Source: Lentzea cavernae (GTDB lineage: Bacteria > Actinomycetota > Actinomycetes > Mycobacteriales > Pseudonocardiaceae). Taken from it: 64,000 nucleotides of DNA. The number at the start of each line of letters is the position of its first letter. Position 1 is the stretch's first letter. Both the position numbers and the translations under genes were made by a program. Shown here piece after piece: positions 52,160 through 59,491 of this stretch. Under the pieces are notes generated by a model. The model did not search any database, had not been told where the DNA came from, and worked only from the letters and a program-made list of their open reading frames with translations. The stretch spans positions 248,001-312,000 of the forward strand of contig NZ_BNAR01000009.1 in NCBI RefSeq assembly GCF_014653695.1. Reading direction: 5' to 3'.

Positions 52160-52400
52160 CAGCAAACAGGGCACCCCCGAAGGGGTGCCCTGTCGACAGC
52201 GCGGGCTAACGAGTTACCAAGCGTGCAACTCCAGTCGTACAACCCTGGCCTCGGCGTCCGGCGTCCCGGTCCGCAGGCCCTAGACGACAAGCCTCCCGCG
52301 GCGTGCTGCGCGTGGGTGTCTCGAAGTCCGCGCACGGAGCTCTGCCGGGGTGGAGTCTGGCTTCTCTTCGCCAGGTCCCTGGCCGACCGGAGGTCCGCAC
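52160..52400 (-). ncRNA. Probable Ms1-like (MTS2823/scr3559) small RNA
   Basis: There is no gene between nagZ (52040) and the HAD gene (52636). The minus strand has a promoter (52406-52434), about 240 nt of structured non-coding sequence and a strong terminator (52167-52192). Local hairpins include CTGGC/GCCAG, CCAG/CTGG and GAGTT/AACTC. Mycobacteria and Streptomyces encode the RNA-polymerase-binding RNA Ms1 at the equivalent spot, downstream of the SerB-like HAD gene near ssd/tad. Identity is inferred from position and architecture; primary sequence was not compared. Confidence 0.65.
52167..52192 (-). terminator. Terminator of the small RNA
   Basis: CAGGGCACCCC (52167-52177) and GGGGTGCCCTG (52182-52192) form a perfect 11-bp stem with a 4-base loop. 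On the minus strand it is followed by TTTGCTGTT. The stem is symmetric, so it may also stop transcription from the other side. Confidence 0.85.
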
Positions 52401-52405
52401 CACCC

Positions 52406-52434
52406 ATTTAAGTGCGTGGGCCCGGTCACAGCAA
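52406..52434 (-). promoter_or_regulatory. Promoter of the small RNA
   Basis: On the minus strand TTGCTG (52429-52434), a 17-bp spacer and TTAAAT (52406-52411) give a credible promoter, with a start point near 52400. It is one of few AT-rich hexamers in this GC-rich gap. Confidence 0.55.
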
Positions 52435-52635
52435 GGGCTCGGACGGGTGCACCGTTCAAGCCACGTTCAGTAGTGAAAGTACTGGCGTTTCTGGATTTGT
52501 GAGCTCGTGTTCGCGTTCGGGTACCGCTGGGAGGGCGGTGCCGTGCACCCACGCGGGCACCACGTGCGCGGCGCGTTGCCGCTACTCGCCGGTACCCGTC
52601 CCTGATCGGTGCTTCGTGGCCGCGGGGGCTTGACT

Positions 52636-53430
52636 TCAGGCGCCGCCGCGCTTGCGGCGCAGGCCGTACCAGGCCGCGCCGGCCGCCGCGACGGCGCCGA
52701 GGCTGATGGCCGTGACCGCGACCGCCTTGCCCGAAGGGGTGGGGAAGCGGCCGCGCAGGCTCACCGGGTCGACGAACTGCTGCACCGGCCAGTCCTTCTC
52801 GAGGGCGATGCGGCGCAGGCCCCTGTCCGGGTTCACGACCGTCGGGTGGCCCACGGCCTCGAGCATCGGGAGGTCCGTGACGCTGTCCGAGTAGGCGTAG
52901 CTCTTCGCCAGGTCGTAACCGCGCTCGGCGGCGAGCTGCTTGATCATGACCGCCTTGTTGTCGGCGGCGCAGTAGAAGTCGACGTCACCGGTGTAGCGGC
53001 CGTCCTGGATCACCATCTTCGTGCCGACGCTGTAATCGGCCCCGATCATCTCGGCGATGGGGGCGACGAGTTCGGCTCCGGACGCGCTGATGATGACGAC
53101 GTCGTGGCCTTCCGCCTTGTGATCGGCGATCAACTGCGTCGCTTCTTTGTAAACGAGCGGATCGACGATGTCGTGCAGCGTTTCGCTGACGATGCTGCGG
53201 ATCTGCTCGACGTCCCAGCCGGCGGCCAGCGCGGTGATGTGCGCGCGCATGCGGTCCATCTGGTCCGCGTCCGCGCCGGCGAGCATGAAGACGAACTGCG
53301 CATATGCGCTCTTCAGGACCGCGCGGCGGTTGATCAGGCCCTCCTGGAAGAAGGGCCGGCTGAACGCCAGCGTGCTCGACTTCGCGATCACGGTCTTGTC
53401 GAGGTCGAAGAAGGCGGCGATCCGGCTCAT
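52636..53430 (-). CDS. HAD-IB family hydrolase, SerB-like, with C-terminal membrane helix
   Basis: This 264-residue phosphatase has motif I AFFDLDKTVIAKSS, motif II VVIISASGAELV and motif III/IV AYSDSVTDLPMLEAVGHPTVVNPD. This resembles phosphoserine phosphatase and the lipid phosphatase-like HAD-IB group. The last 30 residues (AVAVTAISLGAVAAAGAAWYGLRRKR) form a membrane helix with basic end, so it is likely attached to the inner face of the membrane. ATG 53430 directly precedes motif I. It is divergent from ssd and corresponds in place to Rv3661. Confidence 0.92.
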   Translation of the reverse strand: MSRIAAFFDLDKTVIAKSSTLAFSRPFFQEGLINRRAVLKSAYAQFVFMLAGADADQMDRMRAHITALAAGWDVEQIRSIVSETLHDIVDPLVYKEATQLIADHKAEGHDVVIISASGAELVAPIAEMIGADYSVGTKMVIQDGRYTGDVDFYCAADNKAVMIKQLAAERGYDLAKSYAYSDSVTDLPMLEAVGHPTVVNPDRGLRRIALEKDWPVQQFVDPVSLRGRFPTPSGKAVAVTAISLGAVAAAGAAWYGLRRKRGGA

Positions 53431-53597
53431 GTCGCTCAGCTTAGGTGTACTCGTCAGTAGGCCGTTCGGGCGGCATTTCGTTCGTGTACGAAACCATTGC
53501 CCTGCGCGGTTACCGAAACTTGCCCCGCGGCTGTCGTGGAAGTTGCGCGCGGCACTGGCGCATGGGGATACAGTAGGAGAGTCCGGTTCGACGGACA

Positions 53598-53665
53598 GGT
53601 TCAGTCCGACCCCCCGGGACTGAACCATTGACGACCCCCGTCCCTCCCCCCTGACGGGGGTCGTC
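53598..53665. other. Two adjacent perfect hairpins in the HAD/ssd divergent gap
   Basis: GGTTCAGTCC (53598-53607) pairs with GGACTGAACC (53617-53626), and GACGACCCCCGTC (53630-53642) pairs with GACGGGGGTCGTC (53653-53665). The stems are 10 and 13 bp without mismatches and 3 bp apart. They lie between the divergent HAD (53430) and ssd (53879) starts. Possible roles: terminators of a small RNA, attenuator, or nucleoid-protein sites. The rest of the 448-bp gap shows no gene. Confidence 0.6.
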
Positions 53666-53799
53666 CCATATCCGGACCCCCTTTCCCCACGGGTTCGAAT
53701 GGACCTCTGCCGTCCATTGGCCGCATACGGGTGGGCAACCCCCCAGCGTCCCACGAGGCACCGACAGTCCTGGCGCCCCAAGGCCTCCAAGATCGCGAC

Positions 53800-53826
53800 T
53801 TGTCCACAACCGCCGATCTGTCCACA
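53800..53826 (+). promoter_or_regulatory. Pair of DnaA-box-like 9-mers upstream of ssd
   Basis: TTGTCCACA (53800-53808) is the exact actinobacterial DnaA-box consensus, and CTGTCCACA (53818-53826) differs by one base. They point the same way, 18 bp apart, 53-79 bp before the ssd start. TCCACATGTGGA (53821-53832), a perfect palindrome, overlaps the second. Confidence 0.45.
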
Positions 53827-53878
53827 TGTGGATCTACACCCGTTGTGTCGTTCATCACGACTGACCACCGTTGATCCC

Positions 53879-54913
53879 ATGACCCACCCCATCGCCCTGC
53901 TCACGGACCAGGACCTCCTCGACGAGGTCCTCCGCGTCGCCGCCGCGGCCGACTGCCCGCTCTCCTGCGCCCCGGACGTCACCTCGCTGCGCTCCCAGTG
54001 GCACACCGCACCCCTGGTCCTGCTCGACCCCGCCGCGGTCTCCGCGTGCCTCGACGCGGGCTTCCCCCGCCGCACCGGCGTCCTGGTGGTCCACGGAGGC
54101 GACCCGCCCTGGGCCCCGGCCGTGGCCCTGGGAGCGGACGGCGTCCTCGAACTCCCGGTGGAAGGCCGCTCCCTGGTGACGGCCCTGACCGACCTGGGCG
54201 AGGGCCCACCGTCCGACCGAGGCCGCGTCGTGTCGTTCATCGGCGGCCGAGGCGGAGCCGGCGCCTCCACCCTGGCCATAGCCTGCGGCCGCGAAGCCGT
54301 GGTCCAGGGCGGCGAAGCGATGCTCGTCGACTGCGACCCCCTCGGCGGCGGCATAGACCTGGCCCTGGGCACCGAGTCCGACCAGGGCGCCCGCTGGCCG
54401 GGCGTGCACGCCACCGGCGGCAGGGTCCCGATGTCGGCCCTGCGAGCCGCCCTCCCCACCTCGGGCAACCTGAGCGTCCTGGCCTGCGACCGAGCAGCCC
54501 CCGACCCAGAACCGGCAGCCGTGGCAGCAGTCCTCGACACAGGCCGCCGAGCCGGCTGCACGGTCCTCTGCGACCTCCCGCGCTTCCCCACGGCCTCCGC
54601 CTCAGCCGCCCTGGACCGCACAGACCTGACGGTCCTGGTCGTCCCAGCAGAGGTCCGAGCCACAGCAGCCGCCGCCCGAGTCGCCTCCCGCCTCCTGACG
54701 AACGGCCGCAACCTCCGCCTGGTGGTCCGAGGCCCGTCCCCCGGCAACCTCAAACCGGCCGAAATGGCCGAGGTGATCGGCGTCCCCCTCCTCACCTCCA
54801 TGCGAGCCGAACCGGGCCTCGCCGAGGTCCTGGAACGCGGCCGCTTCCCCCGCAACCCGAAGGGCCCTCTGGCCACAGCGGCCCGAGCGGTGCTGAAGGA
54901 GCTACGCCCATGA
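53879..54913 (+). CDS. ssd: Septum-site-determining Ssd-like / TadZ-like P-loop ATPase
   Basis: This 344-residue MinD/ParA-superfamily protein has an N-terminal receiver-like domain (about 1-110: IALLTDQDLLDEVLRVAAAADCPL) and a C-terminal ATPase domain with deviant Walker A FIGGRGGAGASTLAIA. The second Lys of KGGxGKT is absent, as is typical for TadZ/Ssd proteins. In mycobacteria Ssd (Rv3660c) affects septation; in Tad systems TadZ places the pilus machine. ATG 53879 fits the domain start. It overlaps the next small gene by 4 bp and heads the tad operon. Confidence 0.88.
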   Translation: MTHPIALLTDQDLLDEVLRVAAAADCPLSCAPDVTSLRSQWHTAPLVLLDPAAVSACLDAGFPRRTGVLVVHGGDPPWAPAVALGADGVLELPVEGRSLVTALTDLGEGPPSDRGRVVSFIGGRGGAGASTLAIACGREAVVQGGEAMLVDCDPLGGGIDLALGTESDQGARWPGVHATGGRVPMSALRAALPTSGNLSVLACDRAAPDPEPAAVAAVLDTGRRAGCTVLCDLPRFPTASASAALDRTDLTVLVVPAEVRATAAAARVASRLLTNGRNLRLVVRGPSPGNLKPAEMAEVIGVPLLTSMRAEPGLAEVLERGRFPRNPKGPLATAARAVLKELRP

Positions 54914-55164
54914 CCCGCCCACCACCCGACACCCGGCCTCTGCCCGCAGACCTCGCTGTGGCAGCCGACGAGGCCGAGCACCTCGCGTCCTTCTTGGACG
55001 ACAACGACTTCACTCCACCCACCGGTCTCGGGTGCGGTTGCGTCCCTGCCTTCCGCGAGGAGCCACCGAAAGCGCCACAGCCCACCGTTCCGAACCACCT
55101 CTTTACCGCAGAAAGGGTTCCGCGCCAACGGATCGCGCCGTCAGGCGACGCCGCGGTCAGGTGA
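54910..55164 (+). CDS. Small Pro-rich protein in the tad operon, unknown
   Basis: I do not recognise this 84-residue protein. It is Pro-rich, with an acidic helix (LAVAADEAEHLASFLDDNDF) and a GCGC motif near residue 41, and probably is soluble. Its ATG overlaps the ssd stop (ATGA), so it is translated with ssd. It separates ssd from a C-rich repeat tract. Confidence 0.55.
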   Translation: MTRPPPDTRPLPADLAVAADEAEHLASFLDDNDFTPPTGLGCGCVPAFREEPPKAPQPTVPNHLFTAERVPRQRIAPSGDAAVR

Positions 55165-55789
55165 CCCTCCTGCCGCCGCGACCTCCCGCCGCAGGGCCCC
55201 CTGCTGTGTGCCCTTTCCGTACCGGCACTCCGCTACCGGGCACCCCGCCCCTGGCACCCGTCACGTAGGCACGCACCACCGCCCTCAGTGCCGGGACCTC
55301 CACCCCTTGCCCTTGAATTCCTTGCCCGCCAAGCGACTTCTCGCTGCCCGTGACTTCCCACTGCCGCGGCCACCCGCCACGGCTGCGATCTCCCACCGCT
55401 GCAACCGCCTGCCGCCACAACGTCCTGCTGCGCGATCTCCCGTCACCGCGCCCCGGCCACCGCCCCACCGCCCACCGCCGGAATCTCATCCCCTTGTCAC
55501 CGAGATCTCCTCTCTCCCATACGACCCCTGCCCGTGACCTCCCCTCGTTCCCACCCGCGACCTGCCCCGCGCCAGCCCGCGACTCCTTCCCGCGACCCTC
55601 CGCCGCCCGCGACCTCCCCCACTCCCATCCGCGCCCTGCACCTGCCCGCGACTTCCGCTGCTCGCGACCCCCTGCCTGCGACCCCCGCTGCCCGCGCGTC
55701 CTGCCCCTACCCGCGGTCCCTCCGCCGCCGCGATCTCCCTCCCGCCGCCCTCCCACCCCGAGATCCCTTCCCCCAAAAGGAACTCACCC
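55165..55789. repeat. C-rich degenerate repeat tract inside the ssd-tad operon
   Basis: About 625 bp are strikingly C-rich and G-poor on the plus strand, with roughly 15 degenerate copies of a core CGCGACCTCCC or CGCGATCTCCC spaced about 15-60 bp apart. Examples are near 55176, 55389, 55434, 55558, 55599 and 55733. Open frames exist on both strands but have low-complexity compositions and no ribosome binding sites. It may be non-coding spacer, a transcription pause region or a protein-binding array. Confidence 0.6.
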
Positions 55790-55900
55790 ATGACCCGCCT
55801 CCACCTCCTGGCCCGAATCGCGTGCCGGATGGTGCGCAACCTCGCCGTCTACGGCCGCATCTACCCACCCCGCTTCCTCTTCAAGAAGGAGCCGAAGTGA
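55790..55900 (+). CDS. 36-residue basic microprotein upstream of tadA
   Basis: ATG 55790 has AAAAGGA 8 nt upstream, the best ribosome binding site in the region. The protein is basic, with a possible amphipathic helix (RLHLLARIACRMVRNLAV) and the motif VYGRIYPPRF. Its stop overlaps the next GTG by 4 bp. It is unknown. Being coupled to the second microprotein and then to tadA, it may act in pilus assembly or simply ensure tadA translation. Confidence 0.6.
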   Translation: MTRLHLLARIACRMVRNLAVYGRIYPPRFLFKKEPK

Positions 55901-55998
55901 ACCGCTTCCTCATCTGGTGCCAGGAAACCTGGCTCCGCCTCACCGGCCGTGAGATCACCTACGGCCGCCACGCCCGCCGCCCCGAGGCCGCGACGTGA
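55897..55998 (+). CDS. 33-residue microprotein coupled to tadA
   Basis: GTG 55897 overlaps the preceding stop (GTGA) and is preceded by AAGAAGGAG. The product has an aromatic start (NRFLIWCQETWLRL) and a basic end (EITYGRHARRPEA). A YGR motif is shared with the upstream microprotein, so they may be related. Its stop overlaps the tadA GTG by 4 bp. Function is unknown. Confidence 0.6.
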   Translation: MNRFLIWCQETWLRLTGREITYGRHARRPEAAT

Positions 55999-57104
55999 CC
56001 GCCGCCCTGATCGACCGGGTCCGCCACCGCCTCGCCGGTGCCGACATGGAGATGACCGCGGCCGTCGTGGCGCACGCGGTCCGCACCGAGGCCGGTGGTG
56101 TGCTGGCCGACTCCGACGTCCTCGAAGCCCTTCAGGTGCTCCGTCAGGAGTTCAGCGGCACCGGGCCGCTCGACCCGTTGCTGGCCGATCCCGGCACCAC
56201 CGACGTCCTGGTCACCGCACCCGACCAGGTCTGGGTCGACGGCACGACGGGCCTGCGGCGAACCGGCGTCACCTTCCCCGACGAGGACGCGGTCCGGCGT
56301 CTCGCGCAGCGGCTGGCGGTGCTGGCGGGCAGGCGGCTCGACGACGCCTCGCCGTGCGTCGACGGGTGGTTGCCGGGGAGCGGGGTCAGGTTGCACGCGG
56401 TGTTGCCGCCAATCGCGGACAGCACCTGTCTGTCGCTTCGCGTTCTGAGGCCGGCGACGCACGACCTGCGGGCGTTGCAGGAGCTCGGGACGTTCGACGG
56501 CGAGATCGCGCAGGTGTTGCGCACGATCGTGCGCCGGCGCATGGCGTTCCTGGTGGTCGGTGGTACGGGGTCGGGCAAGACTTCGTTGCTGTCGGCGTTG
56601 CTGGGGTGTGTGCCGCCGGATGAACGCATCGTGTGCGTGGAGGACGCGGGGGAGCTGAATCCCGACCACCCGCAGTTCGTGCGGCTCACGGCGCGGCCGC
56701 CGAACGTCGAGGGTGCGGGCGAGGTGACCACCCGAGAGTTGGTGCGGGAGGCCCTGCGGATGCGGCCCGACCGGATCGTCGTCGGTGAGGTGCGCGGGGC
56801 CGAGGTGCGGGAGTTGCTCACCTCGTTGAACACCGGGCACGAAGGGGGTGCCGGGACGATGCACGCCAACTCGCCGGCCGAGGTGCCTGCGCGGTTGGAG
56901 GCGCTGGGGGCGTTGGGCGGGCTGGAGCCGCGGGCGTTGCACAGCCAGGTCGCGGCGGCGGTGCGGATCGTGCTGCACATGCGGCGGGACGTCACCACCA
57001 GGTACCTCAGCGAGATCGGGGTGTTCGAGAAGGGCGACGGGCTGACGGTCCGTCCGGTCTGGACGCGCGAGCATGGGTGGTGCGGGGAGGAGTCGCTGTG
57101 GTGA
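55995..57104 (+). CDS. tadA: TadA/CpaF-type secretion ATPase
   Basis: TadA is the hexameric ATPase powering Tad/Flp pilus assembly at the cytoplasmic membrane. The 369-residue protein has an N-terminal domain (about 1-150), Walker A VVGGTGSGKTSLLSALL, the ASP box region VEDAGELNPDHPQFVRL, a Walker B-like IVVGEVRGAEVRELLTSLNTGHEGG and the His box TMHANSPAEVPARLEAL. GTG 55995 is fixed by the coupling overlap. It is followed by tadB with a GTGA overlap. Counterpart: Rv3659c. Confidence 0.95.
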   Translation: MTAALIDRVRHRLAGADMEMTAAVVAHAVRTEAGGVLADSDVLEALQVLRQEFSGTGPLDPLLADPGTTDVLVTAPDQVWVDGTTGLRRTGVTFPDEDAVRRLAQRLAVLAGRRLDDASPCVDGWLPGSGVRLHAVLPPIADSTCLSLRVLRPATHDLRALQELGTFDGEIAQVLRTIVRRRMAFLVVGGTGSGKTSLLSALLGCVPPDERIVCVEDAGELNPDHPQFVRLTARPPNVEGAGEVTTRELVREALRMRPDRIVVGEVRGAEVRELLTSLNTGHEGGAGTMHANSPAEVPARLEALGALGGLEPRALHSQVAAAVRIVLHMRRDVTTRYLSEIGVFEKGDGLTVRPVWTREHGWCGEESLW

Positions 57105-57868
57105 GCCTGGTGTTGCTGGCGGCGGCGCTGGTCGTGTGGCCGCAGCTCGAACCCGTCCGGCGGCTCAGACCGCGCGGCAGAAGGGAAATCGCTGTGCCGC
57201 CGTACGTCTGGGTGGTGAGCGCGGCGGTGGTCACCTACTTCGTGGCCGGCGTCGGCGGGCTGGTCGCCGCGGCGGTGCTGGCGGTGACGGGCAGGCGAAT
57301 CGTCAAGCAGCACAAGCGGAACAAGGCACTCCGCCAGGCGACCGAAGCTTTGAGCAACGGGCTGGGCGGTGTGGTCGATGAGTTGCGGGCCGGTGCCCAC
57401 CCCGCCCAGGCGGCCGAGGGGGCGGCGGAGGACACGCCGGCTCCGGCGAAGGAGGTGCTCAGAGCGGTGGCGGCCACGTCGAGGCTCGGCGGTGACGTCG
57501 AACGGACTTTGCGCGAGCTGCGGCAACCGTTGCTGACCAAGGCGGTGGACCAGCTGGCCAGGGCGTGGCGCGTGTCGGCGAAGCACGGTGTGGCGCTGGC
57601 GGACGTCCTGGACGCCACGAGACGTGACCTCGACCAGCGGGCGGCGTTCGCGCGGCAGGTGCACGCGCGGATGGCCGGTCCGCGGGCCAGTGCGGCCGTG
57701 CTGGCCGGTCTGCCGCCGGTGGGTGTGCTGCTGGGCGAGTTCAGCGGTGCGCGGCCGGTCCACGTGCTCACGGGCACTGCGGCAGGGCAGTTCCTGCTGG
57801 CGCTCGGGGCGGTGTTCCTGGCGGCAGGGGTGTGGTGGACGCAGCGGATCACGGAGGTGGAGCCGTGA
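57101..57868 (+). CDS. tadB: TadB-like type II/IV secretion F-domain membrane protein
   Basis: TadB forms part of the inner-membrane platform of the Tad pilus. The 255-residue protein has N-terminal transmembrane segments, a cytoplasmic helical T2SSF domain (LGGVVDELRAGAHPAQAAEGAAEDTP; AVDQLARAWRVSAKHGVALADVLDATRRDL) and a C-terminal membrane helix (about 215-235). GTG 57101 overlaps the tadA stop and is preceded by GGGGAGGAG; an earlier ATG at 57077 is in frame but inside tadA. It is coupled to tadC. Confidence 0.9.
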   Translation: MSLVLLAAALVVWPQLEPVRRLRPRGRREIAVPPYVWVVSAAVVTYFVAGVGGLVAAAVLAVTGRRIVKQHKRNKALRQATEALSNGLGGVVDELRAGAHPAQAAEGAAEDTPAPAKEVLRAVAATSRLGGDVERTLRELRQPLLTKAVDQLARAWRVSAKHGVALADVLDATRRDLDQRAAFARQVHARMAGPRASAAVLAGLPPVGVLLGEFSGARPVHVLTGTAAGQFLLALGAVFLAAGVWWTQRITEVEP

Positions 57869-58392
57869 CGTTCCTGCTCCTCGCACTGGCGGTGCTCGTG
57901 GCGCCGGCGCCACGACGAGCGGTTGACCGGCTCAGGCCGAGTGCTCACGACCCGCCCCGGAAAGAGGTGAGGCCGGACGGCCCGTTCGAAAGGGCCGCGG
58001 CCTGGGACCTGCTGGCCGCGTGCCTCAGGGCCGGGCTGCCGGTGCCCACCGCGATCCAGGCGGTGGAGATACGTGAACTGAGCCAGGTCGCCGACCTGCT
58101 CAGGCTGGGCGCCGACCCCGTCACGGCGTGGGCGTCCGCGCTCGAGCGGCCCGAGACGGCGCTGCTGGCCAGGGCGGCCAGGCGGACCGCGCGGTCCGGG
58201 GCCGCATTGGCCCGGCAGACCGCCGAGCTCGCGGGAAGGACCAGGTCCGAGGCGAGCGACGAGGCGGAGGCGAAGGCGCAGAAGGCCGCGGTGGCGGTGG
58301 CTGCGCCGCTCGCACTGTGTTTTCTCCCGGCGTTCCTGTGCCTCGGCGTCGCGCCGGTGGTGCTGGGCCTGGCCGGTCAACTTCTCAACTAG
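57865..58392 (+). CDS. tadC: TadC-like type II/IV secretion F-domain membrane protein
   Basis: This 175-residue protein is the second platform component, shortened relative to proteobacterial TadC. It has an N-terminal helix, an F-domain core (AAAWDLLAACLRAGLPVPTAIQAVE; ALLARAARRTARSGAALARQTAELAG) and C-terminal membrane helices (VAAPLALCFLPAFLCLGVAPVVLGL). GTG 57865 overlaps the tadB stop. TAG at 58390-58392 overlaps the Shine-Dalgarno of the pilin gene. Confidence 0.88.
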   Translation: MTFLLLALAVLVAPAPRRAVDRLRPSAHDPPRKEVRPDGPFERAAAWDLLAACLRAGLPVPTAIQAVEIRELSQVADLLRLGADPVTAWASALERPETALLARAARRTARSGAALARQTAELAGRTRSEASDEAEAKAQKAAVAVAAPLALCFLPAFLCLGVAPVVLGLAGQLLN

Positions 58393-58401
58393 GAGATGCG
58401 G

Positions 58402-58563
58402 ATGGAACTGCTCGACGACGACAGCGGCATGAGCACTGTGGAGTACGCGATAGGGACGTTGGCCGCGGCCGCGTTCGCCGGTCTGCTCTACGTGATCCTC
58501 ACCAGCGACTTCCTGCAGAACCAGGTGCGGGAGCTGATACAGCGTGCGCTGTCTTCGGTCTGA
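58402..58563 (+). CDS. Flp-type pilin (DUF4244)
   Basis: This 53-residue prepilin has leader MELLDDDSG, cleavage expected after Gly9, then MSTVEYAIGTLAAAAFAGLLYVIL with Glu at position 5 of the mature form. It is the likely major pilin subunit. ATG 58402 is 6 nt after AGGAG, better than ATG 58396, which abuts it. No prepilin peptidase gene is in the window. Counterpart: Rv3656c. Confidence 0.9.
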   Translation: MELLDDDSGMSTVEYAIGTLAAAAFAGLLYVILTSDFLQNQVRELIQRALSSV

Positions 58564-58873
58564 CGACCGGGGCATGGTCACGGTTGAGGCGGCGATCGCG
58601 GTCTGCGCGCTGCTGGTGGCGACGTGGCTGGCGGCGAACGGGCTGACGGCGGTCACCGAGCAGATGCGGTGCGCCGACGCGGCGAGAGAGGCGGCACGGC
58701 TCGCGGCACGCGGAGAACAGCAGCGTGGTGAAGAGGCGGCCGGGCTGATCGTGGGTGGTGCCAACGTCGTGATCGTCGTTCAAGCCGACGCGATCGAGGT
58801 CGTCGTCAGCAAGAGCGGGCCGCTGGGCGTGCCGCTCAGCGCGCGGGCGTTCGCCGTGCCGGAGCCGCGATGA
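58544..58873 (+). CDS. TadE-like minor pilin
   Basis: This 109-residue protein has a type IV-like leader ending in DDRG, followed by MVTVEAAIAVCALLVATWLA with Glu at position 5. The rest is a small soluble domain. TadE pseudopilins help start or retain the fibre. GTG 58544 overlaps the pilin gene by 20 bp and has GGGAG about 10 nt upstream. Its stop overlaps the next start by 4 bp. Counterpart: Rv3655c. Confidence 0.87.
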   Translation: MRCLRSDDRGMVTVEAAIAVCALLVATWLAANGLTAVTEQMRCADAAREAARLAARGEQQRGEEAAGLIVGGANVVIVVQADAIEVVVSKSGPLGVPLSARAFAVPEPR

Positions 58874-59295
58874 ACGGCGAACGGCTCGGTTGCGAGCGGG
58901 GTTCGGCTGCGGTGAGCGGTGTGGTGGCCGTGTTGTCGCTGATCATCGTCGCGGTGGGCGGTGCGCAGATCGGTTCGGCGGTCGTCGCGCGGCACCGGGT
59001 GACCGGTGCCGCGGATCTGGCGGCGCTCGCCGCTGCCGCTCGTCTCACCGAAGGCGACGAAGATGCTTGTGAGCAGGCAAAACGCGTGGCGTCGGAGCAC
59101 CGGGCCGAGCTGAGCGGTTGCACGGTGAACGGATGGGAGGTGGTTGTCGAGGTCTCGGCGACTACGCCGTTCGGCCCGGTGAGCGCCTGGGCGAGGGCAG
59201 GTCCGGCCGAAGATCGAAGCGTTTGGAGCACGACGAGCGGTCGGCTGACAGCGGTGAGCGGACTCACACTGCCGCCGGGACATGCTGAACGGTGA
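58870..59295 (+). CDS. TadE/TadG-like pilus-associated protein (Rv3654c type)
   Basis: This 141-residue protein has an N-terminal GSAAVSGVVAVLSLIIVAVGGAQIG helix resembling TadG starts, then DLAALAAAARLTEGDEDACEQAKRVA, the family signature of helicase/secretion-neighbourhood TadE-like proteins. It is likely anchored with its C-terminal part outside. Two cysteines in the external part (DACEQ and SGCTV) could form a disulfide. It closes the tad operon. Confidence 0.85.
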   Translation: MNGERLGCERGSAAVSGVVAVLSLIIVAVGGAQIGSAVVARHRVTGAADLAALAAAARLTEGDEDACEQAKRVASEHRAELSGCTVNGWEVVVEVSATTPFGPVSAWARAGPAEDRSVWSTTSGRLTAVSGLTLPPGHAER

Positions 59296-59491
59296 TCGAA
59301 CCAAACGCGCGGAGTTCAGTTGCCCGTTCTGGCAAAGGACGTTCGCCGTCCCGTAGCTACCAGTTGTCGAGCGGGGGTTACGGAGCCCGGCGCCGGTGTC
59401 GTTAGTTGTAGAGGCGGCACCGACGCGGTGTCCTACGAACACCGGCACCACGTAGATGTCGAGTCAGAGCCTGGGAAGAAGGCGACGGAAG

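Noticed and set aside
52160..52400. RNase P RNA or tmRNA in the gene-free gap
   Set aside because: The conserved P4 core segments of RNase P and the tRNA-like ends and tag frame of tmRNA are absent.
55165..55789. CRISPR array or minisatellite in the C-rich tract
   Set aside because: Copies are degenerate, unevenly spaced, and lack constant repeats, spacers or cas genes.
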